Shown: piece after piece, positions 24,003 to 33,000 of the stretch
How the letters are laid out: the number at the start of each line of letters is the position of its first letter
Numbering within the stretch: the first letter of the stretch is position 1
NCBI GenBank assembly: GCA_016222815.1
Contig: JACRQE010000002.1
Coordinates: forward strand, 186,001 to 250,000
Length of the DNA stretch: 64,000 nt
Direction of reading: 5' to 3'
Origin: Candidatus Uhrbacteria bacterium
GTDB lineage: Bacteria; Patescibacteriota; Patescibacteriia; 2-12-FULL-60-25
The notes under the pieces: model-generated
Database searches by the model: none
The model's input: only the letters and a program-made list of their open reading frames with translations
Told to the model about the DNA's origin: nothing
Program-made: the position numbers and the translations under genes

Positions 24003-24347
24003 TCACTCCCTCTTGTTGGAGCTTCTGGTTTCAAATTTCGTTCGAGACGGAGCGTAAACGTCTTGTGTGAGCGTCAAAGAATCCGCTGCGAGAACGGAGA
24101 ACGCGGGTTCCAGAAAACCGTTCCCGACTGCCGGACCAGTGACAATCTCGACCGGTGCGCGGTCATCGGCGTGGCGGGAATCAGGAGCAGACCAGCAACA
24201 GGGCATGGCGGCACCCTGATGTTGCGGCACGGAGAACTCCAGCATGTCGTGCGGCACGACAGCAGCCTGCGCTTCAGCCGCCGGCATAGGACAAAACGGG
24301 CTGAAGATCAGACCTACAAACAGGAGAATGATGGAGAGGCGCCGCAT
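24003..24347 (-). CDS. Small exported protein of the copper locus (114 aa)
   Basis: The start is ATG 24347, giving a signal peptide (MRRLSIILLFVGLIFSPFCP). The mature part has Met, His and a CC pair (PHDMLEFSVPQHQGAAMPCCW), a plausible weak metal-binding composition. It lies 55 nt upstream of the HMA-SafE-cupredoxin gene on the same strand. The family is not recognised; a role in copper handling is inferred from position only. Confidence 0.65.
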   Translation of the reverse strand: MRRLSIILLFVGLIFSPFCPMPAAEAQAAVVPHDMLEFSVPQHQGAAMPCCWSAPDSRHADDRAPVEIVTGPAVGNGFLEPAFSVLAADSLTLTQDVYAPSRTKFETRSSNKRE

Positions 24348-24422
24348 GTCCGTTATTGAGAGAGTATGCAGAAACCAACGCCTACCGTCAAACAAGGACT
24401 GTCGGTCAGGACGCGGTTTAGC

Positions 24423-24428
24423 TATACT
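24423..24428 (+). promoter_or_regulatory. -10 element of a leaderless promoter
   Basis: TATACT ends 6 nt before ATG 24435, and no Shine-Dalgarno is present. No good -35 is visible. Confidence 0.5.
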
Positions 24429-24434
24429 TGACCC

Positions 24435-25541
24435 ATGAAACATCTACGAAAGATGATTACGTTGGCTGCCGTGGTTTTTTTAGGCGCCGGTTGCATGACT
24501 TTGCCGACCAGCCCTAAGACCGCGACGACCTTCTCCAACCCGACACTCACCGCACCGACACCTGCACGGTTAGGATTCGGCCAGCTGCCAAAAATCCAGA
24601 TCCCGCCAGGCCGGGCAAAGGTGACGCTGGCCAAAGAACTGCCCAACCTCCCGCCGGAGATTACGGTCTTACGCCTGCGCCAAGGCACGCCGGACGATAC
24701 CCAATTGCGCAACTTGACCAACGCTTTAAGCATCCCGGCGCAGATGTTGGGAAATTTTCCGCAAGCCACGGAGATGAACCTGGAGTGGAAGGACGGCCAA
24801 GGATTCAAATGGAATTATCGCGCATCCGAGAGGACGCTTGAGTTCAAGAATGCGGCGACATCGGGACCGCTGACCCTGTCGGACCTGAGACCGTACGAAG
24901 ATACCATGGCCACGGCCGACACCTTCATTTTTGCCCGCGGACTCCGAGGCATGTATTACCGCCAAGGTTTGGTGCGGCCGGATTGGTATAGCTGGTGGAC
25001 CGATGCCGTGAAGCGCAGGCTGTGCATGGACAGGGATACGGTCAATACGGTCCGCGCCTTGGCCGCGTCGAACGCGCTCGTGTCGGGAACCTTGCCGCAA
25101 CTCGTAGCCAATTCCGGCGGCACCTGCGTGAAACCCGAGTTCCCCTCGAGACAAGCCATCGCCTATCGCGCCTTGATAGACGAACAGGACGTTGTCCGCG
25201 CGGACGGCAGTTATCTGGACGGAGCGGAACTCGTGGTCGACACGTCGCAGGGCATAGTCACCGAAGGACGGCTCAACCTGTATTATGATCCGGAACGGTC
25301 GGATTATCCGGCTTTGAGTAAGGAAAAAATTACGGCCCTCCTTTCGACGGGCGGACTATCCGGAGCCACGGGAGACATGACGCTGACGGAATTCGATTTC
25401 GTGTTGCTGCGGCTCGACGATCAGAGCGTGACGCCTTCAGACGTCTACCTGATACCGAGCATCCTGGGGCATGGCACGCGGACGCTGCCTGACGGATCTT
25501 CGGCACCGTTCAAGATCGTGGCGCCTCTTTTGGCGCAATGA
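24435..25541 (+). CDS. Lipoprotein of unknown function (368 aa)
   Basis: The N-terminus MKHLRKMITLAAVVFLGAGC is a lipoprotein signal with lipobox LGAGC. The mature part begins with a Pro/Thr-rich linker, then a mixed alpha/beta domain with WYSWWTDAVKRR and two cysteines about 40 residues apart. No family is recognised. Its stop overlaps the next gene's start (ATGA, 25538-25541), so it is coupled to a polytopic membrane protein. Confidence 0.82.
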   Translation: MKHLRKMITLAAVVFLGAGCMTLPTSPKTATTFSNPTLTAPTPARLGFGQLPKIQIPPGRAKVTLAKELPNLPPEITVLRLRQGTPDDTQLRNLTNALSIPAQMLGNFPQATEMNLEWKDGQGFKWNYRASERTLEFKNAATSGPLTLSDLRPYEDTMATADTFIFARGLRGMYYRQGLVRPDWYSWWTDAVKRRLCMDRDTVNTVRALAASNALVSGTLPQLVANSGGTCVKPEFPSRQAIAYRALIDEQDVVRADGSYLDGAELVVDTSQGIVTEGRLNLYYDPERSDYPALSKEKITALLSTGGLSGATGDMTLTEFDFVLLRLDDQSVTPSDVYLIPSILGHGTRTLPDGSSAPFKIVAPLLAQ

Positions 25542-27133
25542 AGATGAAAGACTGGGTCGGAAAAAACCGTTTCCCGATTTTACTCGGCATCGGGTTAGTC
25601 ATTTTCGAGATGATTTTTTTCGGCCTGCTGTGGCTGTCCGCGCCGAACGGCCAACAGTGGCTGGGCGACAGCATCTCGAACTCAAGCGACTTGGCGGTTT
25701 ACCTTTCCTATCTCAAACAGGGCAGCCAGGGGCACATGCTTCTCGGCAACCTGTACGCCACAGAACCGCACGCATTGCGTTTTGATCCATATTGGTCGGT
25801 ACTCGGCCTATTGGCCAGAAGCGGAATGGACGCGAGACTCCTGCACGAGATTTCACGCTGGCTGGCCAGCGTCTTGCTGGTATTCGTGCTTTACGTGGCC
25901 GCGAAAGACCTGACACGATCGGAAAAACATGCGCGCTGGACGACAGTGCTCAGCCTGTTGGGTCTGAATGCCGGGTGGCTGTATACGATTTGGATATATT
26001 TTTTCGGCGTGTGGCGCTGGAAAACCGAAACCGCCGCCGATGTCTCGACCGAATTCTCGGCTTTCTACATCCTGCTCGGCGGTTCGCACATGATCCTGTC
26101 CCTCGCACTCCTGATATGCGGACTGCGCTGGTCATGGCAAGCCATATCGCAATCTTCAATGCGCCAAGCATGGAAGGCCGCTTTGGTAAGCGCGTATCTT
26201 TTTTCCTTCCATCCATATTTCATAGCGCTCTTCGGGATTTATTTCCTGATTGCCCTCCACCAACACCGCAAGACGCTTGGGATGAAAAACATCGTTCGAT
26301 TCTCTGCCGTGCTAAGCACATCATTAATCCCCGCCTTCATCATCTACGCGCCACTGGTATTCGACAAAGTTTTCGCCACCCATCATCTTGAGGACAACCA
26401 GCTCGGCCTATCGCCCGCCCTATCGTGGGTCGCCACGCTTTTGCCGACCGCCATCGCGTTGGCGTGGAGATGGAAGAAGCGCATAGCTTTCAGGAATGAA
26501 GAGCGCTGGATTTTAGCTTGGATCGGAGCTTCGGTTTTTTGCCTACTGCTTCCGTTGCCTTGGAAAAGGAAGGTTACCGAAGGTTGGAGCGTGGCTCTCC
26601 TGTATTTAGGTTTGCCGTTGTGGCTGACGATCGGGGACTGGGCGGCGAGCAGGAGACCGAAATTCATGGCCTGGATTATGTCCGGGTTGATGTTTGTCGC
26701 AGCATCTTTCGGCGCTTTCCATCTTGTCACGACCCAACTGTCCTGGATCAAGGCGCCAGAATGGAAAATCTATTTCTACAGACCGGAGAGCGTATTCGCG
26801 GCATGGCGATATCTGGAGAACAAGGATGGCCGGGCGATCATAACGGCGGATAACTTCTGGATAAACTGCTGGACACCGCCGTATACAGGCAAGACGACTT
26901 GGGTGGGACACGACCATGAATCGCCGGACTTCAAGAATAAATACGGACTTTGGCAACGCCTAACCGAAACACGTGACGGAAAGGAAGCACAGGACATCCT
27001 GGAGCAGGCAGGCGTCACGGATCTGATGATCACCTCGGAAGATTCGCTAGACAGATTCACCGAGCTTTTGCCCAAAGACGAATGGAGACCGGTATTCACC
27101 CAAGACCAGGTCACGGTCCTGGAGCGCGATTGA
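25538..27133 (+). CDS. Polytopic membrane protein, possible GT-C glycosyltransferase (531 aa)
   Basis: About ten predicted membrane helices followed by a soluble C-terminal domain (from about residue 410). The first extracytoplasmic loop contains SNSSDLAVYLSYLKQG and a run of acidic and aromatic residues, as in GT-C family lipid-linked sugar transferases (GT39/83-like). That family call rests on topology and is not certain. It is translationally coupled to the preceding lipoprotein gene, so the two may act together at the membrane. Confidence 0.7.
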   Translation: MKMKDWVGKNRFPILLGIGLVIFEMIFFGLLWLSAPNGQQWLGDSISNSSDLAVYLSYLKQGSQGHMLLGNLYATEPHALRFDPYWSVLGLLARSGMDARLLHEISRWLASVLLVFVLYVAAKDLTRSEKHARWTTVLSLLGLNAGWLYTIWIYFFGVWRWKTETAADVSTEFSAFYILLGGSHMILSLALLICGLRWSWQAISQSSMRQAWKAALVSAYLFSFHPYFIALFGIYFLIALHQHRKTLGMKNIVRFSAVLSTSLIPAFIIYAPLVFDKVFATHHLEDNQLGLSPALSWVATLLPTAIALAWRWKKRIAFRNEERWILAWIGASVFCLLLPLPWKRKVTEGWSVALLYLGLPLWLTIGDWAASRRPKFMAWIMSGLMFVAASFGAFHLVTTQLSWIKAPEWKIYFYRPESVFAAWRYLENKDGRAIITADNFWINCWTPPYTGKTTWVGHDHESPDFKNKYGLWQRLTETRDGKEAQDILEQAGVTDLMITSEDSLDRFTELLPKDEWRPVFTQDQVTVLERD

Positions 27134-27162
27134 CGGGTTTCAACAATCGGAAAACCGCGTGC

Positions 27163-27168
27163 TATGCT
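27163..27168 (+). promoter_or_regulatory. -10 element of gpsA
   Basis: TATGCT ends 10 nt before ATG 27179. The leader would be only about 3 nt and has no Shine-Dalgarno. Confidence 0.5.
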
Positions 27169-27178
27169 TGGGTTCGAT

Positions 27179-28174
27179 ATGACTAAATCATATGCAGTTT
27201 TAGGAGCAGGCAACGTCGGGACAGCCCTGGCGCTGGTGTTGGCCGAGCACGGGACGCCGGTCAGGATCTATTCGATCGAGCCTGATGTCATGCAAGACAT
27301 CAACCGCAACCACCGCAATTCCAAATACCTGGAGGGCGTGGCTCTGCCCAACAACGTCACGGCGCTGGCTGACTTGGGAAAGGCTTTAGGCGATTCCCGG
27401 TTCGTGATATTGGCCGTGCCGAGCTTCGCGCTCAAGCAGGTCGTGGCCGAGGCACTCCCCCATCTCAAGGCCGGGACAATCCTGGGATGCATAACCAAAG
27501 GCTTGGATGAAAAGACGCTCAAACCTATGGGCGCCGAAGTCATTGCATCATTGCCGGAGGCGATAAGGAAAAATTTTTGCCTGATCGGCGGTCCGGCGGT
27601 GGCGAATGAAATCGCGCGGCGAAAACCATCGGCCGTGGTGGTGGCCAGCGAAAACCTAGCAGCGGCGCGGAAGCTGGCCGGTGAATTCCAGGGTGACGTA
27701 TTCAAGGCGGGCACGAGCAGCGACGTCAAAGGCGTGGGATATGCCATGGCGCTCAAGAACGCCTACGCCATCGCGCTGGGGCTGACGCAGGGACTCGGAC
27801 ATCCGATGAATACGCAGGCGCTGGTCATGACCGAAGCGATAGCCGAGATGGGGCGGTTCCTCAAAGCCTGCGGAGCGGAGCCGGAAACGGCCATGTCACT
27901 GGCCGGTTTGGGCGACCTGCTCGTGACCGGACTCTCGGCGCATGGCCGTAACCGGACATATGGGGAAAAACTGGCGAAGGCCAGAACCAAGGATCCACAA
28001 AAGCTAGGATTGACCACAGTCGAGGGTATCAAGGCTGCGCCGGTCATGCGCAAACTCGCCAAACAGCATAAGCTAAAGACGCCGCTCCTGGATGCCGTAC
28101 TGGCGTGCCTGGCGGCCGAGAAGGATTTCGCAAAACCATTCGTGGACTATCTAAGAATCCTAAGATTGAAATAA
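27179..28174 (+). CDS. gpsA: Glycerol-3-phosphate dehydrogenase [NAD(P)+]
   Basis: 331 aa, typical. It reduces dihydroxyacetone phosphate to sn-glycerol-3-phosphate, the phospholipid backbone. The Rossmann motif GAGNVGTALA is at the N-terminus, then TKGLDEKTL, GGPAVANEIARRKPSAVVVAS, the catalytic-lysine segment KNAYAIALGLTQGLG and GLGDLLVTGLSAHGRNRTYGEKL. ATG 27179 gives the canonical start; the frame extends five codons further but across the -10. It is followed 2 nt later by the host-attachment-like gene. Confidence 0.96.
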   Translation: MTKSYAVLGAGNVGTALALVLAEHGTPVRIYSIEPDVMQDINRNHRNSKYLEGVALPNNVTALADLGKALGDSRFVILAVPSFALKQVVAEALPHLKAGTILGCITKGLDEKTLKPMGAEVIASLPEAIRKNFCLIGGPAVANEIARRKPSAVVVASENLAAARKLAGEFQGDVFKAGTSSDVKGVGYAMALKNAYAIALGLTQGLGHPMNTQALVMTEAIAEMGRFLKACGAEPETAMSLAGLGDLLVTGLSAHGRNRTYGEKLAKARTKDPQKLGLTTVEGIKAAPVMRKLAKQHKLKTPLLDAVLACLAAEKDFAKPFVDYLRILRLK

Positions 28175-28175
28175 T

Positions 28176-28610
28176 ATGCAACTCCCACAAGAACTGCAGA
28201 AATTCCCGGTCGCGACCCTGATTGTCACCGCAGACAGCATGCAGGCGAAGATTTATCTGATTGGAGGCGACGCTTTGGACGAAGTCGCAAGCCTGGCAGT
28301 ACCCCGAGAGAAAAGCCAAGATAACGAAGGTTCGTTCGCTTCCGCGGACGGATCGCGGGTGGCCGGCCCGGTGGATGAGGATGATACGCCGCGATTCGAT
28401 TCGTTCGTGCGGCAGCTGGCCAGGCAAACCATAGATCTGACCCGCCGGCATAAGGTCGAGCAATTGGATTGCGTCATGCCGGCCGAAGTCGAACACGCGC
28501 TCGCGGACCAGTTGCCGAGCGATGTGGGGACACTGATAAAGCGCCGCTTACATAAAGACCTGATGAAACAAGCGCCGGTCGAGATGATCAGACACCTGCT
28601 GGAAGCGTAA
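28176..28610 (+). CDS. Host attachment protein-like (144 aa)
   Basis: Resembles the 'protein required for attachment to host cells' family. An N-terminal strand region (TLIVTADSMQAKIYLI), an acidic mid-section, then DSFVRQLARQTIDLTRRHKVEQLDCVMPAEVEHALADQLP and LIKRRLHKDLMKQAPVEMIRHLLEA. The family has a release-factor/ribosomal-L7Ae-like fold, and its biochemical role is unclear despite the name. The gene follows gpsA by 2 nt and is closed by a strong terminator. Confidence 0.78.
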   Translation: MQLPQELQKFPVATLIVTADSMQAKIYLIGGDALDEVASLAVPREKSQDNEGSFASADGSRVAGPVDEDDTPRFDSFVRQLARQTIDLTRRHKVEQLDCVMPAEVEHALADQLPSDVGTLIKRRLHKDLMKQAPVEMIRHLLEA

Positions 28611-28625
28611 ATAGATCTTGTGACG

Positions 28626-28658
28626 AAACCGCCGAGGATTGACACCTCGGCGGTTTTA
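28626..28658 (+). terminator. Intrinsic terminator after gpsA operon
   Basis: AACCGCCGAGG (28627-28637) pairs with CCTCGGCGGTT (28645-28655), then TTT. Confidence 0.93.
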
Positions 28659-28703
28659 TGGTTAATTCACTAATCGACCTTTGAACTAACCAAGGAAAAA
28701 GTC

Positions 28704-29021
28704 ATGCGAGATGAAGACTTGCTAAGGGAACACGTCAGGCAGATGGCCGACTATGAAGGGCATCCGGCTGCATTGCACCCAGGCTGTACGGCGATCTTCC
28801 AGAAGAGGTCCGCCACCCTTTTCTTCACGGCCAGGGTCGGGTACCTGCCGAGCGGCAATCGGTTTTTCTTCTCGGACGGGGACGACAAGTTCGCGCTTTT
28901 CACGAAAATCTCAAGGGAGGCGGACTGCCGACCGTTCATGGACATCGTCAGCGAAACTCTTGGCCTGGGCTATAGGTTTGAGGGCGAGGATGCCGACAAC
29001 GTCTTCTTCGTCCTGACCTGA
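28704..29021 (+). CDS. Hypothetical protein (105 aa)
   Basis: Small soluble alpha/beta protein, starting MRDEDLLREHVRQMADYEG and containing GNRFFFSDGDDKFALFTKIS. AAGGA lies about 8 nt before ATG 28704. No family is recognised. It has its own terminator 7 nt after the stop. Confidence 0.7.
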   Translation: MRDEDLLREHVRQMADYEGHPAALHPGCTAIFQKRSATLFFTARVGYLPSGNRFFFSDGDDKFALFTKISREADCRPFMDIVSETLGLGYRFEGEDADNVFFVLT

Positions 29022-29027
29022 ACACAT

Positions 29028-29057
29028 GACCCGATCGCGTTCTGCGGTCGGGTCTTT
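29028..29057 (+). terminator. Intrinsic terminator
   Basis: GACCCGA (29028-29034) pairs with TCGGGTC (29048-29054), then TTTG. Confidence 0.8.
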
Positions 29058-29099
29058 GCGATTCCTGAAACTTGCGGCGCTGAAATACGGTCACGTAAT

Positions 29100-30065
29100 T
29101 CAGTGACAGCTCGCCATTTGCTCAACGGCCCAAATCCCATTGATATAGCTAGTTGTATTCTTATCGTCGTCCAAATAGTCAGAAGAAATACCATGGTCGA
29201 GCAGGGTGAAGTACGGCACCGCTTTTTGTGCGTCAAAGAATCCGGCCAAAGCGACCAACGCCACACCATTGTCAATGAAATCGTCTTTGGCTCTAGCGAA
29301 GAATACTTGATTAAGATCCTTTAGTTCGGAGATCGTAATTTCATCATTTTTCAAAGCTTGTCCTGCAGGCAAATAGTGACTCATATCGGATGAGACGATG
29401 ACGATTGTCCGGTCGTCGATAAGCGAGGAGAGCTCTTCACCGAAGGAGCGTGCGAGGCCGCGGTCCATGGTTCCTTGCATTGCGATGCCGACAATCTTGG
29501 CGTCAGGAAATTCGTGTTTGATGAACGGAGCCAGGGTACCGATACCGTGTTCGGCTTCGAACATGATACCGTCCTCCAAAGCAACGGAAGTGGAAGAGAC
29601 CAGAGAGGCGACAAATGGTCGGTCTGATTCCAGGATCCCGTCAGGCGTCGCGTAATCGCGGTCGTGGACAGAGATGGGGCCGCGACCGGAGAAAAAATGG
29701 TCGGGAGACAGGATGATGATGCGCTTGGCATCAGGTGAGGATGCCTTGAGGTCGGTGAAAAAACGGGCGATGAGGTCGGCGGCCAGAAAGTGATGATTGA
29801 CCACACCGGCCACGACCTTTCCGCTGACGTACGTGACGTCGTGGGTGGAGGACCAGACCGAGGAGAAGCGCTTGGTGTCGATGAAGAACGCCGTATCAAT
29901 CGGATTGCGTGTACGGTTGATTCGAGGGGCAGAGAGTGACTGGAGGTTGTCCGGATCAGCCACTCCGCGATCCGTGGATGGCGTGCGAAGTGAAAACACG
30001 ATTCCGAAAGCGGCGGCCGCTAGGGCCGTCGCTATGACGATCGGTAAGATTAACTTGCGTTTCAT
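29100..30065 (-). CDS. MEMO family protein with membrane anchor
   Basis: 321 aa from ATG 30065. An N-terminal hydrophobic helix (MKRKLILPIVIATALAAAAF) anchors or exports it. The body is the MEMO/AmmeMemoRadiSam-B fold: VAGVVNHHFLAADLIARFF, IIILSPDHFFSGRGPISV, EAEHGIGTLAPFIKHEFP and IVIVSSDMSHYLP are its hallmark segments. The fold is related to extradiol dioxygenases and binds a metal through His residues. Its start overlaps the stop of the alpha-2-macroglobulin gene (ATGA), so it is the third member of a coupled operon. The radical-SAM and AMMECR1 partners of the usual trio are not nearby. Confidence 0.9.
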   Translation of the reverse strand: MKRKLILPIVIATALAAAAFGIVFSLRTPSTDRGVADPDNLQSLSAPRINRTRNPIDTAFFIDTKRFSSVWSSTHDVTYVSGKVVAGVVNHHFLAADLIARFFTDLKASSPDAKRIIILSPDHFFSGRGPISVHDRDYATPDGILESDRPFVASLVSSTSVALEDGIMFEAEHGIGTLAPFIKHEFPDAKIVGIAMQGTMDRGLARSFGEELSSLIDDRTIVIVSSDMSHYLPAGQALKNDEITISELKDLNQVFFARAKDDFIDNGVALVALAGFFDAQKAVPYFTLLDHGISSDYLDDDKNTTSYINGIWAVEQMASCH

Positions 30066-33000
30066 TTTATGCTGACTGGCTGGCTTTGGCTTAAAGCCGA
30101 GACCGAAGGCGCTTCGGTGCTCTGCATGATGGCCGGCTCGGCCAGGTAGGTGCCGCGAGCCACGACCCTGGCGCGATATTTGATCTTTTCCGTCGAACCA
30201 TCCTGCTTGCCAGGGTTGCAGGTCACGAAGCTGACGGAATTGTCGGTGATATCCGTGGGATACCAGAGGTTGCCGAAGTCGCCTGACCAGCCGAAATAGA
30301 CGGTGACCATAGGCGCCAAACCGGCTGGCAGATTGTCGCGCACTGTGTAACAACCGCTCTGCGCAAGCTTGTCCCATTTAAGGTCCAAATTCACCTGGAT
30401 GACATCGCTTTCCTTGAAGGCGGCGGAACTTTCGCTTCCCACGGCCTGGTAGGTCCGCGCGATTTGGATATCCGGGTTGGCAGTCGGCAAGCCAGGCACG
30501 CTGCGATAGAACACGGCCACGGCCGGTCCGTCAACTTTGGTTACGTGGAAGGACCTGGCTTCGTCGGCCGTGAGGACCAGGGTATAGCCCCAGCTTTCCT
30601 TGAGGGTAATCGTCTTTTCCGGCGAACCTCCCAGGGTGTAGCCGAACGAGACGTCGCTGCCCAAAGCGGCCGGCACTACGCGATTGAGGTAAGCGACACG
30701 GTCCAGATCGGTCATCGTATCCTGGGTCCAGTTCTTCTCGAGCCAGGCGTCGAGCTTGGGTGCGGCCGGGTGGAAGATATCGGCTGCCACGAGCGCAGCT
30801 TCAGCTGTAGCTTCGGTGACCGAACGCTTGTCGTCCGCTATGCGGACCGAAAGCAAACCATCTTCTTCTTTGGCCTGGGCCAACAGGTTGTCGAGCAAGA
30901 CCTTGGCACCCTGTTTATCGCCGATAGCGTTGAGGCCGCGCATGACCCCGAGTTTCTCGCGCCAGGACAGGTCGGGCAGGACAGCCATGTCTTGGAGCTG
31001 TTGGAGGACAGGAGCGCCTAAAGCGGCAAGACCAGACAAAGCGCGGATCTGTTCTTCGCGGGTCACGCCATCCTTTTGGAGATAGCCGATAAGATACTGT
31101 TCGAGCCCCTGGCGGTCGAAAAGGTCGGGTGCGACCGCGGCGACTTTGGAGGTCAGTTCAGCGTCGTCAGAGGCGTAAGGCAGGATGGCGATGCCGCCAT
31201 CAGGCCTCTGGTATTTGGTCAGCGGCTCTGACTGGTCTTCCACGGACTCACCGAAATAATCCTTGAGCAGTGCCTTGGCCAGGCGTGCGGCCAAACGGGA
31301 TTCGAAGCGCTGCGACCAGTTCCACGTCAGTTGGCGCACACGGTCAAGATACTGGGCGCGGGTCTTGGGCAAGAACCGGAGTTCGACTTCACGCGAATCC
31401 CCTATGTCGGGCAAGGCGACGCCAGGACCTAAATCGACCTGGGCTAAATCATTGCGCAAGAAATGCGAGGCGGCGACGTTGATCTTTTTCTCGAGCGCAT
31501 CCGTGCCGTTCGCACCTTTGACCCTGATTACCATGGCGTGGTTCCCGGCGGGCAATGTATCGACCGCGACATAGGCGGCTTGGCCGACAGTGCCTTTGAC
31601 CGATTCGTTCTTGAGTCCGAGCGTCGGGGCGTCGATGGAGAAGTCCACGCTTTCGCCGGTCTTGAGTCCGGTACCGTAAGCCCGCAGTTTCATGACCGGT
31701 TTGTCGGCCGTGAGGAGATTGGACGGAACCGTCACCTCGACGAATACCGGTTTGGTGACGCGGATTTGGGTGCGACCCACGCCGGCATACAACCCGGGCG
31801 TGGCGGCCACGGCCGTAGCGCGCCAGCTGGTCAGGTTGTCGGGAAGGTCGAAGGTTACATCAGCCTGTCCGTTATCATCAGCCGTGACCATGGCGAAACC
31901 GGCGGTATCCTTGAAATCGCGACGGACCTGCTCTCCCCCGCCCCCGCCGCGTTCGGCTCCGCCCAAGGCGGCAGCTTCGAGCTTGTTCTCATATTGAGAT
32001 ATGCGGTCGAATATTACGCCATCGCTGACCCAAGAATAGATGTCGCCAAGAGGATTCTCCTCAATCGAATTCTGGGCCGCGGCGAACACGGCTTCATCGA
32101 CCAAGGCCAGATCGATGCGCGCACCTTTGGCCGGCGAGCCGTCTTTGGTCTTGAGCGAGACGTGGAGCTTGGCTTTGCCCTGCGGCGCGTACACTTCCTG
32201 GTCTGGCGTGATGTTGACCGTGAGTTCGCGGCTGGCCGCATCGAACGACGCGGTGAAGTCGCGCATGACGAATCCGTTCTTGACGAAGGTGATGCCGCGG
32301 ACCGTCGTATTCGGGAGACTATCCTCATCGAAGACGAAACTGTAGGTGGATTTTTGTCCCACAGCCAATTCCTTGATGCCCAGATGGCTGCGGACGAAGA
32401 GGTAGACCGGGGTATCGGCGGTGGGCATGGGATCGCTGCCTTTGAACAAACCGACGCCGACCGTTTCGCCGGCCGCGTAATCGCTCTTTTGCGGGTCGTC
32501 CCTAAGCGGTTTCAAGGAGATCTCTTCGTCGCTACCGGGAGCGGAATCCGAGTAGTCCCACCAGCCGGCACTGAAGTAAGTGGTGGCGAAATCACGAAGG
32601 CCGTTCTCATCCTTGGTTTCGGCCACGAGCTGATACGAGACCGTGGTCGAGGTCATGGTGAACCGCAGGCTCGCCTTGCCGGATTCGTCGGTCGTCACAT
32701 TGATGTCCGAGACATCACGCTCCCTGAGTTCGTAGCGGTAGATGGGATAAGAGGTCTTTTGGACGTAGTCATAACCCGTTTCTTGGAAGACTTGGACCCA
32801 GCTCCGTTCGCGGATCTTGCCCGTGATTTTGGCGTTGCGCTGGGCTTCGCCCAAGACGTTGGAACCGGAGTTCCCGACATTGGTGAGGTCGACTTTGCGG
32901 GCGATGAACTCTATGTCGACCTGCCTATCCTTGATCTTACGGGTCACGTCGAGCGAGACGTGCGAACGCCAGACGCTGACGGTTTCGGCGGCTTCGACCT

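Noticed and set aside
31930-31990. GGGEQ in the A2M protein as the thioester motif
   Set aside because: It lacks the cysteine and lies in the bait-like Gly-rich loop before the A2M segment, not in the helical thioester domain.
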